Part shown: piece after piece, positions 15,986 to 23,318 of the stretch
Layout of the letters: every line of letters begins with the position of its first letter
How positions within the stretch are numbered: position 1 is the first letter of the stretch
Source of the DNA: JBHHXR01 sp046757205
Lineage (GTDB): Bacteria > Pseudomonadota > Alphaproteobacteria > Rhodobacterales > Rhodobacteraceae
Length of the DNA: 23,759 nt
Reading direction: 5' to 3'
Assembly (NCBI GenBank): GCA_046757205.1
Contig: JBHHXR010000018.1
Coordinates: 1 to 23,759, forward strand
The notes under the pieces: model-generated
Databases searched by the model: none
The model's input: the letters and a program-made list of their open reading frames with translations, nothing else
Told to the model about the DNA's origin: nothing
Program-made: the position numbers and the translations under genes

Positions 15986-16642
15986 TCACTCGCTGGTCTT
16001 GCCGGCACTCTCCGGTTCCGGCCCGGCTGTCTCGTCCGCGGCCGCGCCGCCCTCGGCCTCTTCGGAGAGATCGTCGAGTTCGAGCGCCGCGGCGCCGACG
16101 TCCTCGAAAAGTTCGGCAATATCGATTTCGGCTTCCGCCTCGGCTTCGGCATGTACATCCCGGATGGATTTTCCGGACGCCTGCAGTTCGGCCTCTTCGG
16201 CGGAGCGGGCGACGTTGAGAGTGATCTTTGCGGAAACCTCCGGGTGCAGAATCACTTCAATTTCGTGCAGGCCGAGTTCCTTGATCGGGCGATCGAGAAC
16301 CACCTGACGGCGGTCAATGGTGAAGCCGGCCTCGGTGGTGGCGTCGGCTGCGTCGCGCGTCGTGACCGAACCGTAGAGCGCGCCGGTGTCCGATGCCGTG
16401 CGGATCAGGACGAATTGCTGACCGTCGAGTTTCTTGCTGACGCTCTCGGCTTCCTTGCGCAGTTCGAGGTTGCGGGCTTCCATCTGGGCGCGTTCGGCCT
16501 CGAATCGGGTGAGGTTTTCCTTGGTGGCGCGCAGAGCCTTGCCCTGCGGCAGCAGGAAATTGCGGGCGTAGCCCTGCTTGACGTTCACTACTTCGCCCAT
16601 CTGGCCAAGCTTGGCGATGCGTTCGAGAAGTACGACTTCCAT
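15986..16642 (-). CDS. rplI: 50S ribosomal protein L9
   Basis: Large-subunit protein binding 23S rRNA near the L1 stalk. Seen: 218 aa; MEVVLLERIAKLGQMGEVVNVKQGYARNFLLPQGKAL is the diagnostic N-terminal domain, followed by the long connecting helix (about 40-75) and the C-terminal rRNA-binding domain (about 80-150). After that is an extra tail of some 60 residues rich in Glu, Asp and Ala, longer than the roughly 150-aa E. coli protein; acidic tails on L9 occur in other alphaproteobacteria. The ATG at 16642 follows AAGGAG at 6 bases. It is the third gene of the S6-S18-L9 operon, 10 bases after rpsR. Confidence 0.97.
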   Translation of the reverse strand: MEVVLLERIAKLGQMGEVVNVKQGYARNFLLPQGKALRATKENLTRFEAERAQMEARNLELRKEAESVSKKLDGQQFVLIRTASDTGALYGSVTTRDAADATTEAGFTIDRRQVVLDRPIKELGLHEIEVILHPEVSAKITLNVARSAEEAELQASGKSIRDVHAEAEAEAEIDIAELFEDVGAAALELDDLSEEAEGGAAADETAGPEPESAGKTSE

Positions 16643-16652
16643 GACGGTCTCC

Positions 16653-16880
16653 TTACTTCACTGCGTAGGGCAGAAGGGCGAGGAACCGGGCGCGCTTGAT
16701 GGCACGCGACAGCTCGCGCTGTTTCTTGGCCGATACCGCGGTGATGCGCGAGGGCACGATCTTGCCGCGTTCGGAGATATATCGCTGCAGGAGTTTCACG
16801 TCCTTGTAGTCGATTTTCGGCGCGTCCTTGCCGGAGAAGGGGCAGGACTTGCGGCGGCGGAAAAACGGTTTGTTGGCCAT
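16653..16880 (-). CDS. rpsR: 30S ribosomal protein S18
   Basis: Small-subunit platform protein that pairs with S6. Seen: 75 aa, the normal size; PFFRRRKSCPFSG near the N-terminus, IDYKDVKLLQRYISERGKIVPSRITAVSAKKQRELSRAIKRARFLALLPY through the rest, all typical. The ATG at 16880 is chosen over an in-frame upstream ATG (16937) that would overlap rpsF. Gap to rpsF is 16 bases. Confidence 0.98.
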   Translation of the reverse strand: MANKPFFRRRKSCPFSGKDAPKIDYKDVKLLQRYISERGKIVPSRITAVSAKKQRELSRAIKRARFLALLPYAVK

Positions 16881-16896
16881 GTTTCTGCTTCCTCGC

Positions 16897-17277
16897 TCAG
16901 TTATCGCGCCGCGGACGATCGTCGCGGCGGCGGGCATTGCGTTCTTCCTTGGCGGCTTTTGCCTGAACCACGGCCGACGGGCCTTCGTCGTGGGCGTCGA
17001 CCTTGATGGTCATTACCCGCATGACGTCGTCATGAAGACGCATCAGGCGTTCCATTTCGTGCACGGCGGGCGCCGGCGTGTCGGTGCGCATGAAGGCGTA
17101 GTGACCCTTGCGGTTCTTGTTGATCTTGTAGGCCATCGTCTTGAGGCCCCAGTATTCCGTATCGACAACGCTGCCGCCGTTGTCTTTCAGAACCTGGCCG
17201 AAATGCTCGATCAGAGCTTCGGCCTGCGTGTTGGACAGGTTCTGACGCGCAATGAAAACATGCTCGTAGAGAGCCAT
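16897..17277 (-). CDS. rpsF: 30S ribosomal protein S6
   Basis: Small-subunit protein that forms a heterodimer with S18. Seen: 126 aa; MALYEHVFIARQNLSNTQAEALIEHF start, GLKTMAYKINKNRKGHYAFM core and a basic C-terminal tail (RNARRRDDRPRRDN) as in many alphaproteobacteria. The ATG at 17277 is preferred; another ATG 9 bases upstream is possible. It is first in the operon. Its leader of roughly 95 bases is where S6:S18 dimers bind their own message in many bacteria, but I could not draw that structure here with confidence. Confidence 0.97.
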   Translation of the reverse strand: MALYEHVFIARQNLSNTQAEALIEHFGQVLKDNGGSVVDTEYWGLKTMAYKINKNRKGHYAFMRTDTPAPAVHEMERLMRLHDDVMRVMTIKVDAHDEGPSAVVQAKAAKEERNARRRDDRPRRDN

Positions 17278-17648
17278 TGGAAGCATCCATTTTCCGGCGG
17301 GTTTCAAAATGCGGACGTCACGCTCTCCGGTCCGCATACGAGAGACCCCGCGTTGAGTGTATCGTGGAGAGACAGCGCGTTATAACGGTGCGGGCAACGA
17401 GTTCAAGGGCAATCTGTTGAGCGTCCCGGCCGGGCAATCGGGATAGATTCACAATTGGCGCGGAATGCGGCCGAACGGGAGCCCCCTGGCCTTGACGCCA
17501 CCGGCCGGTTGAACCGGTGCTTCCAGTGAGCGTGTTCCACCAAAGCTACGCCGGGAAACGTGATCGGCCGGCCGATTGATTGATCGCGAAAACGGTGGTC
17601 TCTTGACCGGGAACAGGCCGGTGGCGCGATAGGCGGGGATATTGCAAC
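17278..17648. other. 371-base divergent intergenic region
   Basis: It holds the rpsF promoter and leader on the - side and the upstream region of the first small lipoprotein on the + side. An inverted repeat CACCGG / CCGGTG at 17499-17519 has no T run. A TTGACC at 17603-17608 with GATAGG 19 bases on could be a weak + strand promoter. No gene seen. Confidence 0.4.
17379..17406 (-). promoter_or_regulatory. Promoter of the rpsF-rpsR-rplI operon
   Basis: On the - strand TTGAAC (17406-17401) and TATAAC (17384-17379) are 16 bases apart, a good sigma-70-type pair. It sits about 100 bases upstream of the rpsF ATG, leaving room for a regulatory leader. Confidence 0.6.
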
Positions 17649-17942
17649 ATGACCACACCAATAAAGACTGCAACGCTGGTCAGAATGACGGTGTCGGCAT
17701 CGGTTGCGGCAGCCGTGGCAGCCTGCGTCGGGACACCGGAAAGGGCGCCCGGGGCGTCCCGCAAGACGGCGCCGACGCAGCTTGAGGCGTCGATCGGCCT
17801 GCGGGAAGGAGAATATGGCCGTTTCCCGCTGAACCAGCTTGTCTTGATCAAGGGTTTGCAGGAAAGCGACGATTTGACGGAAAGCGAGAAGCAGGTGAGA
17901 ATAGCATTCATCAAGGCGTCGGTGCTGGGGTCACGGTATTGA
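17649..17942 (+). CDS. Small putative lipoprotein, copy 1 of a tandem pair
   Basis: 97 aa, family unknown. Seen: signal sequence with Lys6 and Arg12, hydrophobic SASVAAAVAA and lipobox V-A-A-C with Cys26, so a lipid anchor is predicted. The mature part contains a segment, PTQLEASIGLREGEYGRFPLNQLVLIKGL, closely matching the next gene (PTQLE, EYGR, QL, IK at the same spacing). A helical protein with no Cys after the anchor. The ATG at 17649 has only a weak GGGGA upstream; an internal ATG at 17685 would lose the positive charges, so the first is preferred. Confidence 0.65.
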   Translation: MTTPIKTATLVRMTVSASVAAAVAACVGTPERAPGASRKTAPTQLEASIGLREGEYGRFPLNQLVLIKGLQESDDLTESEKQVRIAFIKASVLGSRY

Positions 17943-18029
17943 GCGGTGCCGGCGCCTGCAGGGCTTGCTGTCACGGAGCCTTGTGAACATTTGAATCGGA
18001 CAACGAAGGCAACCGGGTTAGGTTCCGGC

Positions 18030-18368
18030 ATGATGTCGAGAAACCAGAGCACCATCGGCCAAGGTCGCGCCGTCGGCTTTCTCCGTATCGGCATCGTCCT
18101 GTGCGGCGTTGTGATCGTTTCGGCCTGCGCGCAGACCGATCGCCAGTTTTCCCGGGCGACCGGTTTGCCGCAGGGTTCGCCGACGCAACTTGAACTACAG
18201 GCCGAGTTGACGCCGGAAGAGTACGGAAGATATTCAACCGGCCAGTTGGCGGAGATCAAGGCCATCCTCGACGGTGGCGACACCAGCAGAAGACACCAGC
18301 GGCAGCGAATCGAGACCGTAAAGCGACGCGGCCGGGGCGGCAGCACCATTTTCGGCTTTTCCTTCTGA
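18030..18368 (+). CDS. Small putative lipoprotein, copy 2 of a tandem pair
   Basis: 112 aa from the ATG at 18030 (a second ATG follows at once). Seen: basic start, hydrophobic IGIVLCGVVIVSA and lipobox V-S-A-C with Cys33. The mature part begins AQTDRQFSRATGLPQG and carries the shared segment PTQLELQAELTPEEYGRYSTGQLAEIK, then a basic tail rich in Arg and Gly ending STIFGFSF. It starts 87 bases after copy 1 ends. An in-frame GTG at 17946 would hide the signal sequence and is rejected. Function unknown; a small outer-membrane lipoprotein is the likely location. Confidence 0.65.
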   Translation: MMSRNQSTIGQGRAVGFLRIGIVLCGVVIVSACAQTDRQFSRATGLPQGSPTQLELQAELTPEEYGRYSTGQLAEIKAILDGGDTSRRHQRQRIETVKRRGRGGSTIFGFSF

Positions 18369-18473
18369 TCTCGACGGGGTGTCACCTGAGTGGCGGGGCA
18401 AAGATCCGGCCAGGGCTGGACGGCTGTTTCGCTATTGGCTAGACCGGTCGCGGATTTTCGCAAGGGGGCCCCG

Positions 18474-19415
18474 GTGGCACGAGTATTTGTTTTCCCCGGA
18501 CAGGGGGCGCAGGCGGTTGGCATGGGACGCGAACTGGCCGAGGCCTATCACGAGGCGCGCGAGGTTTTCGTTCGGGTGGACGAGGCACTCGGCGAGAAAC
18601 TGTCCGATCTCATCTGGAATGGCGATATCGGTGAATTGACGCTGACGGCGAACGCGCAACCGGCGTTGATGGCGACCTCGCTTGCGGCGATGGCGGCCTT
18701 GAAGGCGGAGGGCGTCGGCGTGGAAACAGCGGTTTTTGTGGCAGGGCATTCGCTGGGCGAATACTCCGCACTGTGTTCGGCCGGGGCACTGAGCGTCGAG
18801 GATACCGCGCGGCTCCTGCGGGTGCGCGGCCGCGCGATGCAGGAAGCCGTTGCGGTCGGCGCAGGCGCGATGGCGGCGCTGCTGGGGCTTGATTTCGAAT
18901 CCGTCAAGGCAGTTGCGGAAGAAGCCGCCGGCGATGATGTCTGCGAGGCAGCGAACGACAACGATCCCGGGCAGGTCGTGGTTTCGGGCCACAAGGCGGC
19001 GGTCGAGCGGACCGTCGAGATCGCCAAATCCAGGGGCGCGCGGCGGGCGGTGCTGCTGCCGGTCAGCGCGCCGTTTCACTGCTCGCTGATGGAGCCGGCC
19101 GCGGCAGCCATGGCGAAAGCGCTGGATGACGTGGACATTGACGAGCCGACGCCGCCGGTGGTGGCGAACGTGTCGGCGCACGCGGAAAGCAGGCCGATGC
19201 TGATCCGCAACCTTCTGGTGCATCAGGTGACGAGCACGGTGCGATGGCGCGAATCCGTGGAATGGATGGTGGCGGAGGGCGTCAGTGAATTTGTCGAAGT
19301 CGGAGCGGGCAGGGCGCTGTCGGGGATGATCCGCCGCATCCACCGGGAGGCGGCGGTGCGGGCGGTGGGGACGCCGGACGACGTCCGAGCGCTGGCGGGA
19401 GAGGCGGATGTTTGA
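18474..19415 (+). CDS. fabD: Malonyl-CoA:ACP transacylase
   Basis: Loads malonyl groups from CoA onto acyl carrier protein for type II fatty-acid synthesis. Seen: 313 aa, family length; FPGQGAQ at 7-13, the nucleophile Ser93 in GHSLGEY, Arg118 in RVRGRAMQ, which binds the malonyl carboxylate in the family, and His202 in APFHCSLM completing the catalytic pair. The start is GTG at 18474, 5-6 bases after AAGGGGG; an ATG-like extension to 18390 adds residues without family likeness. The end overlaps fabG by 8 bases, and acpP and fabF follow, so the gene heads the fab cluster. Confidence 0.97.
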   Translation: MARVFVFPGQGAQAVGMGRELAEAYHEAREVFVRVDEALGEKLSDLIWNGDIGELTLTANAQPALMATSLAAMAALKAEGVGVETAVFVAGHSLGEYSALCSAGALSVEDTARLLRVRGRAMQEAVAVGAGAMAALLGLDFESVKAVAEEAAGDDVCEAANDNDPGQVVVSGHKAAVERTVEIAKSRGARRAVLLPVSAPFHCSLMEPAAAAMAKALDDVDIDEPTPPVVANVSAHAESRPMLIRNLLVHQVTSTVRWRESVEWMVAEGVSEFVEVGAGRALSGMIRRIHREAAVRAVGTPDDVRALAGEADV

Positions 19416-20145
19416 TCTCAGTGGAAAAGCGGCGCTGGTGACCGGCGCTTCGGGTGGCATCGGCGGGGCGATTGCGCGGGCGTTGCATGGATGCGGCGCA
19501 ACGGTGGCGCTGTCGGGCACGCGGGTCGATCCGCTGCGGGCGCTGGCGGAGGAGTTGGGCGAGCGGGCGCATGTGCTTCCGTGCAACCTGAGCGATGCGG
19601 ATGCAGTGGCGGCGCTGCCGAAGCAGGCCGCAGAGGCGATGGGCGGCGTCGATATCCTGGTCAACAATGCCGGTGTGACGCGGGACAACATATTCATGCG
19701 CATGTCGGATGCGGAGTGGGACGAGGTGATTGCGGTCAACCTGACGTCGACAATGCGGCTGTGCCGGGGCGTGCTGCGCGGCATGATGAAGGCGCGCTGG
19801 GGGCGGATCATCAACATCAGCTCGATCGTCGGCGTTACCGGGAACCCGGGGCAGGCGAACTACGCGGCGTCGAAGGCAGGCGTGATCGGACTGTCGAAAT
19901 CGCTGGCGCAGGAAGTGGCCAGCCGGGGGATCACGGTGAATTGCGTGGCACCCGGGTTCATTACGACGGCGATGACCGAGAAGCTGAGCGATGACCAGAA
20001 GGCCAGGATCATGGGCTCGATCCCGGCGGGGCGGATGGGTGACGCGGACGAGATCGGGGCGGCGGCGCTGTATCTGGCTTCGCCGGAAGCGGCCTATGTC
20101 ACCGGTCAGACCTTGCATGTGAACGGCGGAATGGCCATGATCTGA
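19408..20145 (+). CDS. fabG: 3-oxoacyl-ACP reductase
   Basis: NADPH-dependent reductase of the elongation cycle, turning 3-oxoacyl-ACP into 3-hydroxyacyl-ACP. Seen: 245 aa; TGASGGIGG from residue 12, NNAGVTRD at 86-93 (a FabG hallmark), Asn111, Ser139, Tyr152, Lys156, and the C-terminal YVTGQTLHVNGGMAMI typical of true FabG, which distinguishes it from the SDR at 1956. The ATG at 19408 lies inside the fabD end, after GGGAGAGG, indicating coupled translation. Confidence 0.97.
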   Translation: MFDLSGKAALVTGASGGIGGAIARALHGCGATVALSGTRVDPLRALAEELGERAHVLPCNLSDADAVAALPKQAAEAMGGVDILVNNAGVTRDNIFMRMSDAEWDEVIAVNLTSTMRLCRGVLRGMMKARWGRIINISSIVGVTGNPGQANYAASKAGVIGLSKSLAQEVASRGITVNCVAPGFITTAMTEKLSDDQKARIMGSIPAGRMGDADEIGAAALYLASPEAAYVTGQTLHVNGGMAMI

Positions 20146-20345
20146 CGGCGCGGCGCGGGCCGCGCGAAAGCGTTTGCCATGGTGGCGGAGTGTGGTATAG
20201 CGCCATCCGAGACGAGCCGGGGGCGCAGCCAGCGGTACTCTGCTGTTTTCATTTAACGCCTTTCCGGCTGAATTCTTGTTTGGCGTGGCAGGCACAGATA
20301 TCGAGACCGAGGACCGCGATCCTCGCTATTGGAGAGGGTTTACAC
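20146..20345. other. fabG-acpP spacer with GC hairpin and leader
   Basis: A hairpin CGCGGC / GCCGCG with a four-base loop at 20149-20164 directly follows fabG and could slow or end read-through, though no T run follows. The acpP promoter and a leader of about 135 bases fill the rest. Confidence 0.4.
20174..20201 (+). promoter_or_regulatory. Putative acpP promoter
   Basis: TTGCCA at 20174-20179 and TATAGC at 20196-20201, 16 bases apart. A separate promoter would explain the much higher ACP expression usually needed compared with fabD and fabG. Confidence 0.5.
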
Positions 20346-20579
20346 ATGAGCGACATCGCAGCACGCGTAAAGAAAATCGTTGTTGAGCACCTGAGCGTGG
20401 ACGAAGACAAGGTGACAGAAACTGCCTCGTTCATCGACGATCTTGGCGCCGACAGCCTTGATACGGTGGAGCTGGTGATGGCGTTCGAGGAAGAATTCGG
20501 TATCGAGATACCAGACGACGCGGCTGAGTCCATCCAGTCCTTCGGCGATGTGGTGAAGTTCATCACCGAGAATTCCTGA
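20346..20579 (+). CDS. acpP: Acyl carrier protein
   Basis: Carries growing acyl chains on 4'-phosphopantetheine. Seen: 77 aa, very acidic; the attachment motif GADSLDTVELVMAFEEEFG with Ser37; the four-helix pattern of bacterial ACP. The ATG at 20346 follows GGAGAGGG at 8 bases, a strong site suited to an abundant protein. An in-frame extension upstream is ignored since the family begins with MSDIAARVKKI. Confidence 0.98.
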   Translation: MSDIAARVKKIVVEHLSVDEDKVTETASFIDDLGADSLDTVELVMAFEEEFGIEIPDDAAESIQSFGDVVKFITENS

Positions 20580-20751
20580 GCCTTTACAAGAGCCTGGTGA
20601 GACGCAAGCGCGGCACCGATCGGTGCCGTTCTCGACTCTGCGCCTGCGCGACGGCCGCGGGGCCGGCCGGGTGTGAAGTTGAACGCTTGCCCCGGTCTCG
20701 GCCGTTGCGGTAGAACCGGGCGAGGCCAGGCGCGAAGCAGATGAGGTCCCG
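20580..20751. other. acpP-fabF spacer with palindrome
   Basis: A perfect 18-base palindrome, CGGCACCGATCGGTGCCG at 20611-20628, followed by TTCTC: a hairpin that may partly terminate acpP transcripts or protect their 3' ends. TTGCCC (20687-20692) and TAGAAC (20711-20716), 18 apart, could be a weak fabF promoter. Confidence 0.45.
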
Positions 20752-22011
20752 ATGCGGCGAGTTGTTGTCACCGGTATTGGCATGGTTACGCCCCTGGCGT
20801 GCGGCGTGGACGAGACCTGGAAACGTCTGATCGACGGGCAGTCAGGCGCCGGGCCGATAACCCGGTTCGACGCCCACAGCTTTGCAACCGACTACGCGTG
20901 CGAGGTTCCGTTCGGCGACGGCTCCGACGGCACGTTCAATGCCGACGACTGGATGGCGCCGAAGGAAGCCCGCAAGGTTGATACTTTCATCCTGTACGGG
21001 ATGGCGGCGGCGGAGCAGGCGGTCAGCGACGCCGGGTGGAAGCCCGAGGACGAGGCGAGCCGGCTGCGCACGGGCGTCATGATCGGTTCCGGGATAGGCG
21101 GGCTCGGCTCCATCGCCGAGACGTCGATAACGCTCAGGGAGCGCGGGCCGAGGCGGATTTCGCCGTTCTTCATTCCCGGCGCGCTGATCAATCTGTGTTC
21201 CGGTCAGGTTTCGATCCGCTATGGCTTCAAGGGACCGAACCACTCGGTGGTGACGGCCTGTTCCACTGGCGCGCATGCGATCGGGGACGCGGCCCGGCTG
21301 ATCCTGCTCGATGATGCCGACGTGATGGTCGCCGGCGGAGCCGAGGCGCCGATCAATCCGCTCGGTATCGCCGGTTTCAATGCCTGCAAGGCCCTTTCGA
21401 CGGGATTCAGCGATGCCCCGGAAAAGGCTTCACGTCCATACGACAGGGACCGCGACGGCTTTGTCATGGGCGAGGGTTCCGGCGTCGTCGTTCTGGAGGA
21501 ATTGGAACACGCCAAGGCGCGGGGCGTCCACATTTACGCGGAAGTGGTGGGATATGGCCTGTCGGGCGACGCCTATCACATAACGGCGCCCATCCCTGAC
21601 GGCGACGGCGGTTTCCGCTCGATGCAGGCGGCGCTGAAGCGGGCGGGGCTGAAACCGTCCGATATCGACTACGTGAATGCGCATGGCACTTCGACCATGG
21701 CAGATACCATCGAACTGGCGGCGGTCGAGCGGCTTCTGGGCGATTCGGTGTCGTCGACCACGATGTCATCCACGAAGTCGGCGACGGGGCATCTGCTGGG
21801 CGCGGCCGGCGCGGTCGAGGCGATATTCTGCGTTCTGGCAATGCGTGATCAGGTGGCCCCGCCGACGGTGAACCTAGATAATCCGGACGTGGAGCCGGCG
21901 ATGGACCTGGCGCCGGTCACGGCGGTGCAGCGGAAGATCGATGTGGCGCTATCGAACTCTTTCGGGTTCGGCGGAACCAACGCGTCGCTTATCCTGAAAC
22001 GGCCAGACTAA
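20752..22011 (+). CDS. fabF: 3-oxoacyl-ACP synthase II (beta-ketoacyl-ACP synthase)
   Basis: Condenses malonyl-ACP with acyl-ACP to lengthen fatty acids. Seen: 419 aa; RRVVVTGIGMVTPL start, nucleophile Cys170 in VVTACSTGAHAIG, His310 in VNAHGTST, Lys341 and His346 in KSATGHLLGAAG, and C-terminal NSFGFGGTNASL. The Cys-His-His set and length fit KAS II rather than FabH. The ATG at 20752 follows GAGG at 5-6 bases. mltG begins 9 bases after the stop. Confidence 0.97.
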   Translation: MRRVVVTGIGMVTPLACGVDETWKRLIDGQSGAGPITRFDAHSFATDYACEVPFGDGSDGTFNADDWMAPKEARKVDTFILYGMAAAEQAVSDAGWKPEDEASRLRTGVMIGSGIGGLGSIAETSITLRERGPRRISPFFIPGALINLCSGQVSIRYGFKGPNHSVVTACSTGAHAIGDAARLILLDDADVMVAGGAEAPINPLGIAGFNACKALSTGFSDAPEKASRPYDRDRDGFVMGEGSGVVVLEELEHAKARGVHIYAEVVGYGLSGDAYHITAPIPDGDGGFRSMQAALKRAGLKPSDIDYVNAHGTSTMADTIELAAVERLLGDSVSSTTMSSTKSATGHLLGAAGAVEAIFCVLAMRDQVAPPTVNLDNPDVEPAMDLAPVTAVQRKIDVALSNSFGFGGTNASLILKRPD

Positions 22012-22020
22012 GGAGCGGGG

Positions 22021-23172
22021 ATGTACCGCCATTTCGCCGCCAACCTGCTGACGATACTGATCGTAATTCTGGTGTTGATCGGTGGTCTGGTGGCTTGGGG
22101 AAAGCGGACCTTCACCGAGCCCGGACCGTTGCAGCAGCCGGTGCTGGTGGAAATACCGCGTGGCGCGAATATCCAGACCGTGGCGCGGGTGCTGGCCGAG
22201 GCCGGGGCGATTTCCAACCAGCAGATTTTCCGGTTGGGCGCGCGCTATACCGGCAAGATCGCCGGAATAAAGTTCGGCGAGCACGAGATTTCACCGGGTG
22301 CGTCGATGAAAGAGGTTCTGGAAACGCTGTCTTCGGGCGCGCAGGAGCGGTTCCGCTACGAGGTGACGTTCGTGCTGGGCGATACGCTGGTCACACGGTT
22401 GCGCCAGCGGGTCGATGACAGTGCGGAACGGAAATTCGCTGACTTCGTGCCGCAGACCGACGATCCGGCAAGCGAGATCGCGGGGATCGTTGGTCTGGAT
22501 TCCGGTGTGCGTTATCGGGTTACGCTGCCGGAGGGCACGACGTCGTTCATGGCGGTTGAAAGTCTTGGCGCGGTTCCCGTGCTGTCCGGCGAGGTCGTTG
22601 AGATACCGGCGGAGGGCATGTTGTCGCCCGACACCTACGAAATCCGGCGCGGCGACAGCCGGCAGGATCTGATCGATCTGATGATACGGAAACAGGGCGA
22701 GGCGCTGGCCGCGGCGTGGGCCGGGCGCGACCCCGACCTGCCGCTTGAAACGGCTGACGAGTTGCTGACACTGGCGTCGATCGTGGAAAAGGAGACGTCG
22801 GTGCCGGAGGAGCGCAGGCGCGTCGCGTCGGTTTTCGTGAACCGGCTGAACCGGGGGATCAGATTACAGACCGATCCGACGGTGATCTACGGGCTGACGC
22901 TGGGGCGGGAGACGCTGAAACGCGGACTGCGGCGTAGCGAACTGGACGCACGAACACCCTGGAATACCTACTTGATCGACGGGTTGCCGCCGACGCCGAT
23001 CGCCAATCCCGGAAGGGAGTCGATCGAAGCGGCGGCGCATCCAGAAAAAACCGATTACATCTTCTTCGTGGCTGATGGCAGTGGCGGGCATGCCTTCGCG
23101 TCCACTCTGCGCGAACACAACGCCAATGTCGCCAGGTGGCGGGCCATCGAACGGGATCGCAGTTCGAATTGA
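22021..23172 (+). CDS. mltG: Endolytic peptidoglycan transglycosylase MltG (YceG-like)
   Basis: Inner-membrane lytic transglycosylase that cuts nascent glycan strands. Seen: 383 aa; short cytoplasmic N-terminus, one membrane helix at about 8-26, LysM-like periplasmic region starting EIPRGANIQTVARVLAEAG, and the catalytic domain with PAEGMLSPDTYEI near 196-208, the catalytic Glu256 in ASIVEKET, and DPTVIYGL near 285-292; it ends IANPGRESIEAAAHPEKTDYIFFVADGSGGHAFASTLREHNANV. It is about 40-50 residues longer than the E. coli protein, the extra lying near 110-165. AAGGAG is 5-6 bases ahead of the ATG at 22021. Linked to fabF, as in many alphaproteobacteria. Confidence 0.96.
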   Translation: MYRHFAANLLTILIVILVLIGGLVAWGKRTFTEPGPLQQPVLVEIPRGANIQTVARVLAEAGAISNQQIFRLGARYTGKIAGIKFGEHEISPGASMKEVLETLSSGAQERFRYEVTFVLGDTLVTRLRQRVDDSAERKFADFVPQTDDPASEIAGIVGLDSGVRYRVTLPEGTTSFMAVESLGAVPVLSGEVVEIPAEGMLSPDTYEIRRGDSRQDLIDLMIRKQGEALAAAWAGRDPDLPLETADELLTLASIVEKETSVPEERRRVASVFVNRLNRGIRLQTDPTVIYGLTLGRETLKRGLRRSELDARTPWNTYLIDGLPPTPIANPGRESIEAAAHPEKTDYIFFVADGSGGHAFASTLREHNANVARWRAIERDRSSN

Positions 23173-23195
23173 ATTTACAACTTTAAAGTTAGTTC

Positions 23196-23224
23196 TTGAC
23201 AGAGCGATCTCTTATAGGTATATC
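23196..23224 (+). promoter_or_regulatory. Strong promoter ahead of the terminase-type genes
   Basis: TTGACA at 23196-23201 (perfect -35) and TATATC at 23219-23224, 17 bases apart, within an AT-rich stretch right after mltG. Transcription would start near 23231, about 20 bases before the intrinsic terminator described next. Confidence 0.65.
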
Positions 23225-23252
23225 TTCCGCGAAGATGCCCAAATAGCCTGAT

Positions 23253-23285
23253 GGCCCGGCCCGCAAAGCCGGGTCTTTCTTTTTT
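23253..23285 (+). terminator. Intrinsic terminator / possible attenuator in the leader
   Basis: Stem GGCCCGGC / GCCGGGTC (23253-23260 with 23268-23275, one G-T pair, loop CCGCAAA) followed by TTTCTTTTTT. A textbook intrinsic terminator. It may end mltG read-through, but it also lies downstream of the promoter at 23196-23224, so most transcripts from that promoter would be only about 50 bases unless termination is relieved. Confidence 0.75.
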
Positions 23286-23318
23286 GGCCACCTCCGAGGA
23301 GCCGGAGAATCCCGATAC

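Noticed and set aside
17278..17378. S6:S18-binding leader structure ahead of rpsF
   Set aside because: The leader is long enough, but I could not fold a convincing hairpin with the expected CCG element by hand.
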